The translations under genes and the position numbers were made by a program. The notes under the pieces are model-generated. The model saw nothing but the letters and a program-made list of their open reading frames with translations. It did not search any database and was not told where the DNA came from. From Tetrapyrgos nigripes (Eukaryota; Basidiomycota; Agaricomycetes; Agaricales; Campanellaceae), in assembly GCA_013368315.1 (NCBI GenBank), contig JAACJM010000026.1, forward strand, positions 434,001 to 498,000: a stretch of DNA of 64,000 bases, given 5' to 3'. Position 1 is the stretch's first letter, and every line of letters starts with the position of its first letter. Shown here one piece after another: positions 32,290 to 44,987 of the stretch.

Positions 32290-35200
32290 TTATATGTCCT
32301 CGTCCTTGTCCTCCAACTGTGAAGGTTTGAGCATACCAGGAATACGCATAGCAGCTTCCCGCTCCGCCTCGGCTTTTCTTAGATTCTCAGCTTCCTTTTC
32401 TTCTAGGAACAACTCTGCGTTGTCGCCAGAAAACTCCTTGAGCTGGATGAGGAAATCACGGAGGTTCAATTTGAAGCGGTTGATATCGCTGTGGTTTTCA
32501 CCAAGCCCGTTCACGAATGCTTCTACTTGCACCCTACAGACCATTTATTAGCCTTGGCTCGTAAGTCAGTGGATATGATGACCTACGGTTGCACATGGGG
32601 GAAGGCGCCCTTCAACAGATTTGCACAGTACTCTCGAAGGTACATCGAATTGGTTGCGTTGGGGTTGGAAGCAGCCTGTGAGGCATCAAACAAGGGTGTG
32701 TGGATTTGGTTTAGCTCGACCAGTTGGAACATTCGGGCCAGGAGTACGCTTTGCAGCTTGAATCCACTTTTGTGATCGGTGTCTGTCAGAACGAAGAAGA
32801 TGTCCTGGACGATGCTGAGGAAGTACTGCTGGAAGAAAGCGTTGCCAATCGCAGGGTCTGTAGCGCTTGCAAAGTTGTTGACCACTTCTAGGCACACTGA
32901 GGAATAACGTTAGTGGAGAGACTTCACGTTAACGTATGGTTGACTTACAGTTCAGTCCTGTATCTGCAATATCACGCATAGTGTGTTTGATAGCCCATAT
33001 GATGCTATCCATAAATAATTTGAACTGATTAGGTGGAACAGTGAGAAGAGCTAAAACGACGTTTCGTCAAACTTCATGTGTACCACCAGTTTTGCACGTT
33101 CTACGTACCGGGGAAGCAATGGAGATTGATGTTCCGTAGGAGTTTGAAGAATCCGACGCGATGTTCAGGATATTCAGAGAAATCTTGGTTTATCATGTTC
33201 AAAGTGGGCTCGAAGACGGCGTCAAGGATAGCAGGTACTTGGGGTGTCAGTAGTGACTGAAAGAGAAGATGAGAAGAATGACAAGGGTTACGGAGCCGCG
33301 AGACTCACTGTGAGGCGGGAAGTGATAGTGGCCATGACATTCAATACTTCAGCGTCCCTCGCTGTTGGTACATTCCTGTTATAGTCACCAAGAATGGCAT
33401 CCAGTAGAGGGGGTATGAAGTTGTTGTTCACAGCTTCGAGATCCTCGGCTCTTTTGATGTACGTCTCCATGAGCTTGAGGATCTCCTTCTTCACCGTCCG
33501 AAGCTGTCGAACTTTGGGCGTCTTGGTGGCGACGACTCCTATCAAATCCAGCAGATTTAAACAAACCATTCCCAGAAATTAGGTTCATGTGCTCACCTTC
33601 TTTTTGAACGGTCTCACTGATGATACCGCTAACAGCTTTGTACAGACCAAGCATGTCGAGGAAGATGCGACCAATCTGAGGCAGATAGAAGCTACCGATG
33701 GAAGTACATGCCGACACATTTGTCTTCAAGACATTCGAGAGAATCTTGATGTTATCCGTGCTTGATAGTACATCCATGTTTTGCGCAGCTTGCGCCATTA
33801 ACGAATCCCACTAAGAGCGCGGTAAGCCACCACTGGAATATCTGCAGATAATATTTGGCCTACCGCATTGTTTGGCAATTCCATCAGTTTAGCAATCAGT
33901 CTCTCTTGCTGAGGTTTATTGGGCTGGGCAGAGATCATATAACCTACTGCTTCGTAGAAAGTATGCACTTGTTGCGGTGACAAATCAACAGTTATACGAT
34001 GGAGCAACCGCAGGATTTCGTCGACAAATGGCTCTTGCTCCCCTGACTGCTGCATAACGAAATGTCGACGGCATTTCTGTGCAATCTTTATGAAGGTATC
34101 GCAGGCCATATCCTGTACACCTGTATAAAGATGAATATTAATTAGGATGAGAGATTAAATCAGTAAACTGACTGACCTTCATGTGTTTCGTGCATGAACT
34201 CAAATAGCTTATTGACGACGGTTTTCAAAAACTTCCAATGAGCTTTGAGGAAACGAGGGTACTGTCCGACAATGTACATGATGTCGGAAGCAACTACGGC
34301 CTTATTGTCCTTGCCCCGCTTTATTTCGCAAAGGCCCAGGAGGTCTTTAATGACAGTCACGAGGAATCTCTTTTCGGTCTCCTCATCTGTTGAAGATGTA
34401 AGATAATAACAGCAAAGTGGCAACGGAAAAAAACGTACTCATAGCTCCCGATATCGACCCGATAGCCCAGCAGAGAGTGTTCAAGTTCTGCCACGACCAC
34501 TCAGATCCGTCAACTTGTTTGGCAAGTTTTTCGGTTAGGATAGTCTCCGTATCCGAAACGTCGAGATGAGTGAGATAGACCAACAATTCACGCATGGACT
34601 TGTAGAGGACGATGGTGTCGCTTTCCTTCATGAATTCTCTAACAATCTCTCCTTCTTCGTTCTCGACAATAAGGACCTGAAACATAACCAATTAGATTGG
34701 AACAAATATAAGGGATCCGGACGTACTTCCTCAGGTTTGACCATTCGTTCAATGACAACCAATCTGAGGTTCGAGAGAACATCACTGTAGATGTTCTTTC
34801 TCAGAGACATCCCATTCAGAACACTTCCATTCGTTCCACCCAGATTGAGACCCATTAGTAACCCCGAATCCCCAATAGGCAGACTTTGTATTTCTTCGTA
34901 GAGCTCAGCCACAAGTTTCAACCAATACTCGAGACAAATCTTGAAGATTTCTCGCTCGTCAACTTGTGAAACTTTAACCATGTAAAGATGGGCGTTGAGA
35001 AGAACATCGCGGTTGTCCTCGGTTTCAACGGCACGAAGATGATTGGAGAGGAAGTTTGAAAGGAAAAGAGATAGGTTGAGAACAAGCTCTTGACCCGCAT
35101 CAGCGGCATTAGCGTACGCTTGAGCGATGTTTGTACTGGGTGGAATCATGCGGTTGACAGATGTCATGACCATAGCGAAGAGGATAACAAATTTGGGATC

Positions 35201-36322
35201 GTATTCGGGGCCCACATTCAGGGCTGCGATTTCAGCAAGGCATTTTAGCGTGATATTCCGGAAATCCGGTGCTTCCAGGAACTGTAGTGTCAAACTTTAG
35301 TGAACCATTCGGTCAGGATGCCCAGAGAGCACTTACACGGTTCAACAAAAGATCAATGATGGTTGTCTCGAAGATGAATCCCAGAGGTATCCAATTCAGG
35401 AATCGCAAGAAGGTCTCCAATGTTGCCTTGATCAGAGAGGTCTTATTGGCTTCCTGAAGGACTTCCGAACAAAGCTTGAAGATATCTGAGAACTCGCCAC
35501 ACATTTGGTTTTTGAGGCTCTTAATCTTGTTCTGAGTCATTTGCTCGGCCGAGAAATCGAAGATCTCTTCCGACAGCAACTTCAGGATGACCATGTTATT
35601 TTCGCAAAGACTAAGATTGGTCTTGGAGGATTCGACGAGTTCGGTAATGAATGTGGGCCAATTATGCGGCCATTCTTGTTTGAGGATCTGAGAATAAGCA
35701 AAAGGTAAGGCTAAATTTTGAATATACAGTACAGAACACGCACTTGGATTAGAGCCAGATTCAGCTTATTGATATACGTCTTCTCTTTCCTCATAGTGGC
35801 CTCGTCAGAAGCGACCTTCACCGTGATTCCAACAACGAAATTCCTGATGCCTAAAACACAGTTCAGCAATGGTTACGGGAACTGGACAAACGGAACCAAC
35901 CTTGACGCTGTCCTTCAGGAAGCGTCTTCCATCTAGTCGAAATGAGCTTCTCGAGTATTTGAAGTCCGATATACTAAACAATTGTTAGATTGATGAATGT
36001 ATGAGGAAGGGTGTATTTCTCGACCTTGGCTTGGGGAAACGCCGACTGCTCTAGAATGTCCGGAACTTTCGTCCATGAATCGGGATTCTCTTCGAACTGA
36101 GTCAGCACTTGCTGGGCCATTTGTTGCTATAAGGAACGACACGAGATTAGTGCAAGAAAACGCAGTGAAGTAGAAAAAGATACCTCTGGCCCTGAGCTGG
36201 TGTAGAAGGCCATGACCACTTTGTCGAGTAACGCGACATCGAATTCTCGAGAGAAATCAAGTAAAGCCTGAAAGATGGTGAGCGTAAAAGAAAAAGAAAG
36301 GACAGTAGAGGCTCACCTCCAT
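32290..36322 (-). CDS. CRM1: Exportin-1 (Crm1/Xpo1)
   Basis: Karyopherin that exports leucine-rich NES cargo with RanGTP. Exon 1 encodes only ATG GAG, followed by [22 protein letters not shown]. The CRM1 N-terminal region includes [25 protein letters not shown] and [39 protein letters not shown] holds the Cys equivalent to human Cys528, the covalent site of leptomycin B (codon at 34470-34472). The HEAT-repeat body continues with [31 protein letters not shown] and ends [14 protein letters not shown]. The family's highly conserved C-terminal region ([20 protein letters not shown]) is present. More than ten short introns, with intact frames throughout. Confidence 0.95.
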
Positions 36323-36488
36323 GATGGACGAGGATAACGCGCGATCTGAATCGAGGTTCAGGGCAACTCAACGCGAATGCACATCGTGACACCAGTCACA
36401 CGCTGACATAGATGGTGGCTGACTCATGAAAATGACATATATTCTACAGCAATTGTGTACAACCAAGTCCTTGTACTACAGAAAAGGA

Positions 36489-37903
36489 TCAAAAGAAGAC
36501 CTGTATGGCCTGCCCACCAAGTGATTCCGTAGGGCAGTAAGGACACTTGACTCGTCTACAAAAAAAATGGCAGTGAGATAGGTGAAAACGGTGACAGAGG
36601 AAAAAGGCTTACCCCCCGGCTTTACTTAACTTCGTCAGGCTGTCTTTCGCTATGACATGTCCACAAACCATCATCATGGGAGGATTTTGTTCCGTGGACT
36701 GCTCCTTCGACACAGGACAGGTAAATATAGAGTGATACCGGTTCTCAGGAGGCAGCTGTATCTCAATCTATGTTGACAACCCGTCAGTCTAAGTAGCTTA
36801 CCAAAATTATCAAGACTTACGGGCAATTCGTCTCTCTGGCTCCACTCGCCTTTGCGTTCCCGCATTAGTCGACGCCCCTTCTCAATCTTCCCGAGGGAGC
36901 CGCTTCCACCAATGTCGCCGACGACTCGTAACGGTACTTGACGACTCATACCCAGACTTGCACAGTATTCCTTGGCAAATAAGGGCTCCAAATCAAAATG
37001 CAGCGAAGGAGATGCCAAATCGGCATACTGAGAGTTCTGGAGTTTTGACAACGGGAGGTAGGCAACACATGCTATAAGACGCTTGAACTCGCTTGGGTGA
37101 TTGGGAAAGAATGGTTGTAAAGTGGTGTTTGCGTAAGATATAGCAGGTAGAGGATTTGCAGGATGTGATGCTAACAGCAGTCGCATATATTGTGAACGAT
37201 GGAGATAGAACTCGAGAGGAGATGACCGAGACTCTAGGAACGTACGATGCCGTCGTGCCCAACTAGAATGTGCATAGTTAAACGAACAAGACGCATAATT
37301 CGGAGACAAAAGGACCTACTCGAGCGCAGGCTCAATGTTCTGATTTCTCAGAGCCTTAAGGATATCATGAAGGTCAATGAAACGCGTACGAAGTTCCGCG
37401 GGGATGTCGACGGAAGATTCCTGGAACACACTTAGGTTAAGTCACTATGGGAGGGAGCTACAACCTACAGTTAGAAAGGTTTGTACTGAATCGAATTGGC
37501 CAGTGCGCAGGAAATGAAGGGCAATAGTCCGTTCCAGGGCAGCGACAGCTTCTTTGCTAGTGAACAGGTCTGAATACGTTGGAAGAGACGTAGGGAATTT
37601 CTACACAGGGTTGGACATTCAGTCTTTGTGAACGGCGCAAATCCGCACCTTGTCTATGGCCTTTCCTAGGCGGGACACAGAATTGTAGACCTCCTTCTGC
37701 CTCTCGTCGATCTCTTTCTTCTTGGCATCTATGGCCTCACAGAGGGTCTTCCAGCTTTCCTCAGACATGTTACCAACAGCAGCTACCTCCCTCATGTCTT
37801 GAAGCGTAGTTAGCATGGAATCAACGGCTTCTGCTTTGGTCCATAATGAGGATTTAGAAGTCAGTTTCTCGAGTTTTGCGAGTTCCTTGAGAGACGCGTC
37901 CAT
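36489..37903 (-). CDS. RMD5: Rmd5/Gid2-type E3 ubiquitin ligase subunit (GID/CTLH complex)
   Basis: RING-type subunit of the GID/CTLH ubiquitin ligase that in yeast degrades gluconeogenic enzymes. Order: an N-terminal helical region ([15 protein letters not shown]), a LisH-like segment [21 protein letters not shown], a CTLH segment [26 protein letters not shown], and the CRA region ([24 protein letters not shown]). The atypical RING follows: [49 protein letters not shown] (read in parts), with the first Cys of the usual RING pair missing, as in the family. It ends AIQVFF. About five introns. It is divergent from NSA1 with 70 bp between starts. Confidence 0.92.
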
Positions 37904-37973
37904 GTGAGCACGAAGTGAGAGAGAAACCAGTGATTATGTACAAATCCAATTTTGTTGCTCTTTCCTCTCGAAT
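37904..37973. promoter_or_regulatory. 70-bp bidirectional promoter RMD5/NSA1
   Basis: The divergent start codons are 70 bp apart, so both core promoters must fit here. The stretch is pyrimidine-rich toward NSA1. No known binding motif was recognised. Confidence 0.4.
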
Positions 37974-39457
37974 ATGCGCTTCATTACAGGCGACGAACTG
38001 GGATCTATCAAGATACTACGGTACATAACACAAGTGACCGATGGACCAAAAGCAGAACTAAAGATCGTTCATACTGGTTCTGCAGCCGTTCAAAAACTTT
38101 CTGCTTTAAGGAGCTCTGATTCAACACTCGTGAGTGCATACTTTACCCTTGCTTGAACTGCTACCCATTATTGAAATTTGGAAAGAGATAGATTGCTGCA
38201 GCATATTCGGATGCACTGGTCAACATTTTCTCGCTGCAAAACAATGACTCGCTCCAAAGAATTTCAGGTTGGACTGAATCTCGACTCAAAAATGACCAAC
38301 GTTTCGTAGGACTGGCTTTATCAAACGAGTGCGCTTTTTGATAAATCACATCTTCCTATATTGAATCAGTGCCTGCAGTAACGTTTTTTCCTGCACATCC
38401 AATGGAGCCTTGAGATTGACTCGTGTCCAAAGTGAGCCCGACCCTTCAGAACCATCAAAATCTGCCTCCGTCCCAACCCGCCTTCTGGATTGGAAGTTAT
38501 CTCCCACTTGCCAAACCTTCGCTTATGGTGGTGACGAGGTGGATTTATCGATTTGGAACGTTGAGAGATCATTTAATTCTCAACCTGAAGACAAGTCTTC
38601 GACGTCCACTTCGGGTAAACGAAAACGGGCCAAGGATGGTCTCTTTTCTGCTGAAGAATGGCGTGCAAAGAATGTGAGGTCCTTCATTTCTTTTCCTGTT
38701 TGTATCTGACCTGATAACAGACCCCGAACGATAATCTTGGATTGAGAAAACCAATACGGATCACTTCTTTATCGTACATCGCGCCTTCTGACAGTCATTT
38801 GCTGGCTGGTACGCAGATTGGAGATGTTCGCAGATATGATACTCGTGCGGCACGTCGACCTGTGTCGGATTGGAAAGGCGTAGCAAAACTTGGTGGGATA
38901 AAAGTAGTCGAGTGTGGATCCCATGAGCAGTATGTCAAAGCCTCTTTATCCTCTTATTTTCTACTCATCCGATACAACCAGCGAAGCATTCGTGAGTGAT
39001 GGCGGCTCCAATTTATATTCCCTCGATTTGCGAAATGGCAAAATCACGTATGGTTACAAAAGTATGTTGCATCCATACCTCCTGTTCTTTCACGCTTCCT
39101 GATATTGTCTTCTCTGTTTCTCTTTAGACCTATCTGGGTCTGTATCTTCAATAGCGGTTGCCCCTTCGATGTTGGGTTCCGTGGCTCAAGACCGTTACGT
39201 GCGCATCCACAGCACCTACCCTCCTCCACGAGAAGTTGGTCAACAACAAGAGCAAAGGGGCGAGATTTTGGAAAAGGATTTACAGCAAGAGTACCCCGAC
39301 CTCAATCGTGTGGGACGGATCGGCCCTGTCAACCACTTCGCAAATTCAAGACGACGAGGATGAAGACGAGAACGATGTGTGGGATAAATTGGAAAATGTT
39401 GGTAACGACAGTGATGAAGACAGAGCAGTAAAGAAAAAGAGAAAGGATAGTCATTAG
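37974..39457 (+). CDS. NSA1: Ribosome biogenesis WD40 protein Nsa1/WDR74
   Basis: Nsa1 is a nucleolar WD40 propeller in pre-60S particles, released by the AAA ATPase Rix7. The start is MRFITGDELGSIKILRY. Repeat-like blocks follow: AAAYSDALVNIFSLQN, LLDWKLSPTCQTFAYGGDEVDLSIWNVER, ITSLSYIAPSDSHLLAGTQIGDVRRYDTRAARRPVSDWKG, FVSDGGSNLYSLDLRNGKITYGYK and SVAQDRYVRIHSTYPPPRE. The linker TSGKRKRAKDGLFSAEEWRAKN is characteristic. It ends in an acidic tail DDEDEDENDVWDKL and a basic KKKRKDSH. About six short introns. It converges with the pirin gene, 38 bp between stops. Confidence 0.9.
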
Positions 39458-39495
39458 GAGGAATTGTGGTCCTTTACATTTCAGATATATTCGAT

Positions 39496-41139
39496 CTACT
39501 GGTGTGCAATTTCGCTTTGCCATGTATGCGCCTTTTCAAAACCATTCCTTCCAAATTGATCTGCAGTTTCATGGTCAGTATTTAAGGACTAAATGGCGCA
39601 GACCTCGAACTCACAGTCAAGCAATGTCTTTTGTATTTCCTCTTTCGTGGTCATAACGAAAGGACCGTACTGGAAAACTGTCTGGTCCAGTGGTTCTCCA
39701 GAAACCTGAAGGACACTGAGCAAATAAAGATGTCACATTGAATCACGATGTACCCACAAGGATGAATTCCGTGTCGTCCTCTGTGGCAGTCAGCTTTACT
39801 CCAGTCTGTGCATCATCGGCAGAAAGCACAATGGTATGGAAGGCTTCGACAGGCATTGTGTTATCGCCTACGATGACGGATCCTTTCCAGATGTAGATGA
39901 AAGACGTCCATGCAACAGCTATCAAATCTCATCAATAAGGGTCTTCGCTAGATCGGAAGACACTCAGGCTTACGAAGGTCCTGGAAAACGGTGGATTTCT
40001 TGTTGAAAATGACATGGAAATACCAGCAGCCGCCGAGAGGTCTAACAGGAGACTCTACGCCGTGGCTCTTTCCACTGATGACCTTGATCGTGACCGGACC
40101 TTCCGGACCTTCAGGGTATGCACTTGGTATCCTAACCACAAAACAGTGATGAGATTTGGCAGTCTCGTCACATTTTAAGACCTACTTGTCTGGTCCCAAT
40201 TCCTGGTACGATGGATCAACCATCTTATACTGTAAAAGAAGGGTAAGTAGGAATTTATCGATCATGACGAGCAATGCGGATATTCACCTGCTTGGGCAAG
40301 TCTAACCAAAGTTGCAGTCCTTAAAAAGAAAGAAAGAATCAATTTATTAACCAATGCCAGAAAAGCGGAAATCATACCGCGAGGGTCAGGCAGCCCCTCT
40401 TCGTGAACGGGCATTTCAGCATGTATTATACCTTTTCCCGCTATCATCCACTGGACACCTGGATTCTGTGGTATGAATGACGGTGACTGAACGTTTATGA
40501 GAACGAACCTCCAGTTTCTTGGTTCTATATAGTTAGTGTCTCATTTGCCACAAACACAGAACTAGGTTTGTACCTATTGTGCCCTTGTGCCCTGCAGAAT
40601 CTTCGTGTCTGCTCCTGCCTGAGATCATATATGTCACTGTGGCCTGCCCTCTGTGGGGATGGTCAGGAAATCCCTGTAGTTGAATGGGTAGCATCCGGGT
40701 TGTCAGTATCGATATCAAGCCAAGATTGTCAGCTGCGCAAGTCTCGAAGAAGATCACTTACAGCTCCTTTTGATACATGAAAATGGTCTGCGAGTGGGTA
40801 AGTACTAGAAATTTTCAGACGAGCATTACTGACCGAGCATCAAGAAGGGAGTCAGATTACGCAAGTTCATTGAGCCTATACTGCGACGAACAAGAGCACC
40901 GGCTCCCTGTCAACGGAAAGCGTCAGGAAATCGAAAGGTAGGGTCAGAAAAGTGGGGGAAAGCGCTAATAATCTCACCTCAGGAGTTTCTACGGCGAGGA
41001 CCTTTTTGATGATATTGCGAGACACAGAGGTTAGGTTAGCCATTACTGGGTCTGCAGAATCAGACTGTGAAAGATGGGGAACAGTGCAGAGATATGGAAT
41101 TAGAAAAGCAGATACGAGAACAGCGACGAATTTATACAT
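39496..41139 (-). CDS. Pirin-family protein with an N-terminal hydrophobic leader
   Basis: Pirins are bicupin iron proteins acting as nuclear cofactors or quercetinase-like oxidases. The metal site is visible: FPDHPHRGQATVTYMISG (two His) and GKGIIHAEMPVHEEGLP (His, Glu). Other blocks are ALVRRSIGSMNLRNLTPFLMLD, PGVQWM, LDLPKQYKM and a second cupin with FHTIVLSADDAQTGVKLTATEDDTEFILV. It ends HTWQSEIAHQ. The first exon begins MYKFVAVLVSAFLIPYLCTV, a hydrophobic segment like a signal peptide, which most pirins lack. A second in-frame ATG at residue 33 (MANLTSVSRNIIKKVLAVETPE) would give an ordinary soluble pirin. About nine introns. It is next to ferric reductase and Atx1. Confidence 0.88.
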
Positions 41140-41389
41140 CCAAACCCAAGTACTGCTTTCTCAGCGGAATAATTGTTTGATAATTGTGATGACGCAAGAA
41201 AGGCAACCTGAGTGATTTTTTGCTAAAATAGTAAGTACATACTTATTAGCTGTCAATTACTCCTATAGTCCGTGTCATAATCATTAGACGTAGGTGTGTA
41301 AACGATATCGATACAGCGAATCAAACAATTGAGCTTTCGTAAGTCCATCGTTCTGGATGCTCTGCAGCCAGAGGATATGTCAGAATATG

Positions 41390-44300
41390 TCAGAATTCAA
41401 AGTCTTCTGATGCAATGTCTATTATTCCTCGTTGATCACCCTTTCTTGCCCGCTCAGGATCCATCTCTCCTGCAACTGCCTTCCTGACTATCGCATTGAA
41501 CGACGAAGGACCACAACCTGTTGATTTTCGGTCAAACAAGCGACATCTTACGGCGGGCAAGAATTACTCACAAGCAACGAGGACAGGACCTCTAGACCGT
41601 TCTACCTCATAGTGCAGTATACGATCTAATCTCGGCTTGCCTGGTCGCACCTTCTCCGAGACTGCAGACACAGCACGCATCTCTTCGCTTTCAACATGCA
41701 GCAAGGGGTTAACGGATCGACGGTCAGGGACGAAGCTTTTGTCGGAACTAGCAGATTTCGGGGTTCTTCGTCTGGTGTCCACGGCAGTGTCAACAGTGAG
41801 GTGTGAAGAGGGTCGCGAAGTGTGAAGAGGCGAAGGGTGGTTTGGAGTATTTGAAATGTGCTTTGGCGGATTCGAGAAACGCTGGGAGTGAGTAGGAAAA
41901 GATTCATCTGTGGGCGTGATAGTGATGGAAGATCGAGGTGATACTAGATGGGCATCTGAAGCAGTTTGCCATGACTCTCGTTTCGTGCCCAGATCAGATT
42001 CCATTGACAGCCTGGAGGGTCCTTCTACGGCGTATGGCAAAAGATCGTCGGTGGAAATTTGACTTGTATGCATGTTAGCAAGAGGTGACGGCCTGGTGAC
42101 TTTGTGTTCGTGATTCAATTGCCTAGTGCTCATAGCCACCGATTGTCTATTGCTCAGAGCCATTGACAACCTAGTCAGTCTGCGTAGTTTCTTTCCTTCC
42201 CTGTGGATGCGATGACTGAGCTGGTCTTCACCAGGAAGCGATGCGTTATCGTCATCTTCCCAGTTTGTCAAATCAAGGATGTAATTTTCGCGCTCCGATG
42301 GTGGCATCGCATTGTCCGGTTCTTCGTCCCCAAATTCACCATTATAGTAGCTGAGGTCAACGAGACCATCATCATCAGACGTGTCGCTTCCGCTGGCGGA
42401 ATCATCGTCAGCCGCCGTTGGCTTGGGAAGAGATTGGGAAGAAGGGGTGTAAGTAATACGTCATCATCTAATGGAGGTGGAGGTCGTGCGGGAGGTTGTC
42501 GATGAACAGGAGGTTTGAAATTGGTCACAAAGATGTCCATGTCCATGCCTGGCGAAGGTATCATGTTCATACATCTTCGCAAGATGGATGCACACCACTG
42601 AACATGTGCTAAAACAACGTTAGAGAAGGCACAACATGGAAAAAAAAAGGCGTTGGCGCACCATAGTCTCGCATGAGCCATACAAATCGGACTCGTCTTG
42701 TCATGAAGCTCCTTGTCCCCCAACTACCGCTTCGTCCGCCAAGGTACTTCCCATCCCTTCCAGCCAAACACAGACATAAATATTCCAAGATGGATAGACC
42801 AAAAGAGACGCCCGAACCCGCCACAAAAATCACAACAGTAGAATATGTTTCCCACTTGGTTCGGACGACGCTTCCAAAGGGCCCTTCGACATACATCTTC
42901 AGAAGAACACCGGTAGTAGGCATGACTGTACCATTTGGAGGCTTTTCGTCGGGATCATGATTTTGTCCGCGTCCGACAAGGGTAGCAACATAGTCCCATA
43001 GGTCTCTTGTCCAACCTTTCTTGGAACGGACAAGAAATACTATCGCCCGACTGGCCGCAAACAGGACTCTGTTCGTCACATATCGAAGCTACAAATGGAC
43101 AAGTAGGAACGCATTAATCAATGATTGGCAGCGGAAACACGCGCTCACGAACCAGCAGTGAAAGGATGAGAGACAAATCTTGAAACAGAGGGAATGTGGA
43201 TGAGAAAGTGTTGACCTGGTGCCCAAGAACTAAAACCAGGAGATATATACGTCAGACGTACGGTTGCCCCGGAGAGAAGCTCTGCACGACAGTAACCAAG
43301 AGGCGGACTGTATGTGATCGCTGCAGCAGGTACTAGCAGGCTACCGTCCAGATGTGTGGAGAACCTTGAATCCAGGTACGGGGAAGAAGGCGGAAAAGTA
43401 GGCGACGGTGATTGCATCGTAGCTAGAGTCGTATGATGTGCTTGAGGAGCGATGACTGCGGCTCCTGTAGACTTTTCCGTCCCAAAAAAACCGTTGATAT
43501 GAAGCCACCAGGTGGCTCGCCATGCCCGCTCTCCTACCCATATGCCTAGGGCAATCCAACACCATACCCATAAGGGAGGGTGGTGTAGGGCTGACATGAT
43601 CAACGTCATTGGTACCAGAACGACATGAAAAGCATAGAAAGTTTCGTAGTGCGACTTTCGCAGTGGTCTCGAAGAAGAGAATACCAGTAAAGTCATCAGA
43701 CTGAACGCCTGAACATGTTCATTAGAATCGATCCTGTGCAAAGGAGAGGCATACTTACTATCCAACCGAAAATAAATTTCTGATACTGCCAAGCATAGGT
43801 ATACCCAATTTTTCCAGTACTCTCACGACGGTCTAAAAGTAGTTGAACACTCCACAAGACGACATGCAGGAGCGTTATGAACCATATCAATCTAGCAGAC
43901 CATCGATGCAACCAGGAGAGTTTGTCAAAGTGTATCTGGGTTGTAAATGGGAGAGCGAATATAGCGAAAGGTGGGGCTAGATAGACAATCTTAGATTATG
44001 AAAGGCACAGAGACGGGCGATGACACATACCTTTCAGAGCGAAAAGAACGCAGAGCGGCAATAGAGCGAAAGCTATGATGCCTGTTCTCCCGCCCGACGT
44101 CCACCAATTCTTGTTGATCGTGTATTGAGGTTGGAACTGAACGAACCACGAGACGTCGTATGCTCGTGCTGATAAACCAGTCGAACGTAAGTCGAATACA
44201 CCGACAGAAGGTGAGATGTAGTCTGGTCCCAAAAACGACAGGAGGAAGACAATGATGGGGAGGGCCGCCAAACCCAACAACTGGCCATTGGAAGGAAGGG

Positions 44301-44637
44301 AGACAGGATAACCTGGTTTTCCACTCCTCGCAGAACGTTGACGAAAAGACTTCCCTCTCCATGTTCTTCTTCGTATAGCCCATTTAGACCATTTAGCTCC
44401 CAGATAACCACCCTTATAGTTGACCCAGCGGAGCAGACAGCCCACAAAAAATATGAGACCGATGCACATCCAAAGAATGTACGCGTAGCGACGCGAATTG
44501 TCGCTCATCATGTGGGCGACGAGATATGCGGTGACCCATTGTAGATCGTCGGTATATGGAGGTACAGTAGGGTTCGGAGACAGCATTGAGGAAGATGCTC
44601 GCTCGACGACGACATCGACGACATGGGACATGGTCAA
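41390..44637 (-). CDS. Ferric/cupric reductase (FRE family)
   Basis: A plasma-membrane haem b/FAD/NADPH reductase that reduces Fe(III) or Cu(II) for uptake. The extracytosolic N terminus is followed by helices such as YAYILWMCIGLIFFVGCLL and GIIAFALLPLCVLFALKAPP. Haem-ligand His pairs lie in SWLHRWSARLIWFITLLHVV and SHYETFYAFHVVLVPMTLIMSALHH. The FAD site is RFVSHPFT. The NADPH site is VIFVAGSGVSFGLSILEYL and, at the very end, CGPSSFNAIVRKAV. Between the NADPH blocks sits a disordered, Ser/Pro-rich insertion of about 300 residues (roughly 41570-42560), unusual in size. Two starts (44637, 44631) are equally possible. About nine introns. Upstream on the same strand is the copper chaperone Atx1. 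Confidence 0.88.
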
Positions 44638-44987
44638 GTTTGCGCGATCCGAGTATCGCTCTGATGGGTTGCTGCGACTCGGCGGGTCAAAGCTTTCGCG
44701 AAAAGAAGTCTAGATTTGAGGAAGTGGGATAACACGGGCTTGCAGAGGGGGGGGTTAAGGGATGCAAGTTGGAAATGAGATAGATATTAGAAGGAAAACA
44801 TGAGATAGGAATGAGTGCTGGAAGAAGAGAGCAAAGTAAGGAAGGACATTGGTAAAAACGATGACTCCACACGAGAAACGCCAAGCGCTTATTCACCACA
44901 CACGGCCATCGTAGCCGCGGATTCGATCAGAATTCATCCAGTACTATGTAAGAAGTACAGACATTTAGTACATTATCGTTCAAGCTT
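44638..44987. promoter_or_regulatory. Intergenic, ferric reductase promoter and Atx1 3' region
   Basis: About 350 bp. It contains several GATA cores (for example near 44726, 44780 and 44802) and a short poly-G run. GATA-type regulators (Urbs1/Fep1 family) repress iron uptake in basidiomycetes, but I see no full ATC(T/A)GATAA element. Regulation is therefore only suggested. Confidence 0.3.

Noticed and set aside
36674..37309. Other minus-strand open frames overlapping Rmd5 (for example 36993-37262)
   Set aside because: Only one frame carries the LisH/CTLH/RING order; the others are shadows.
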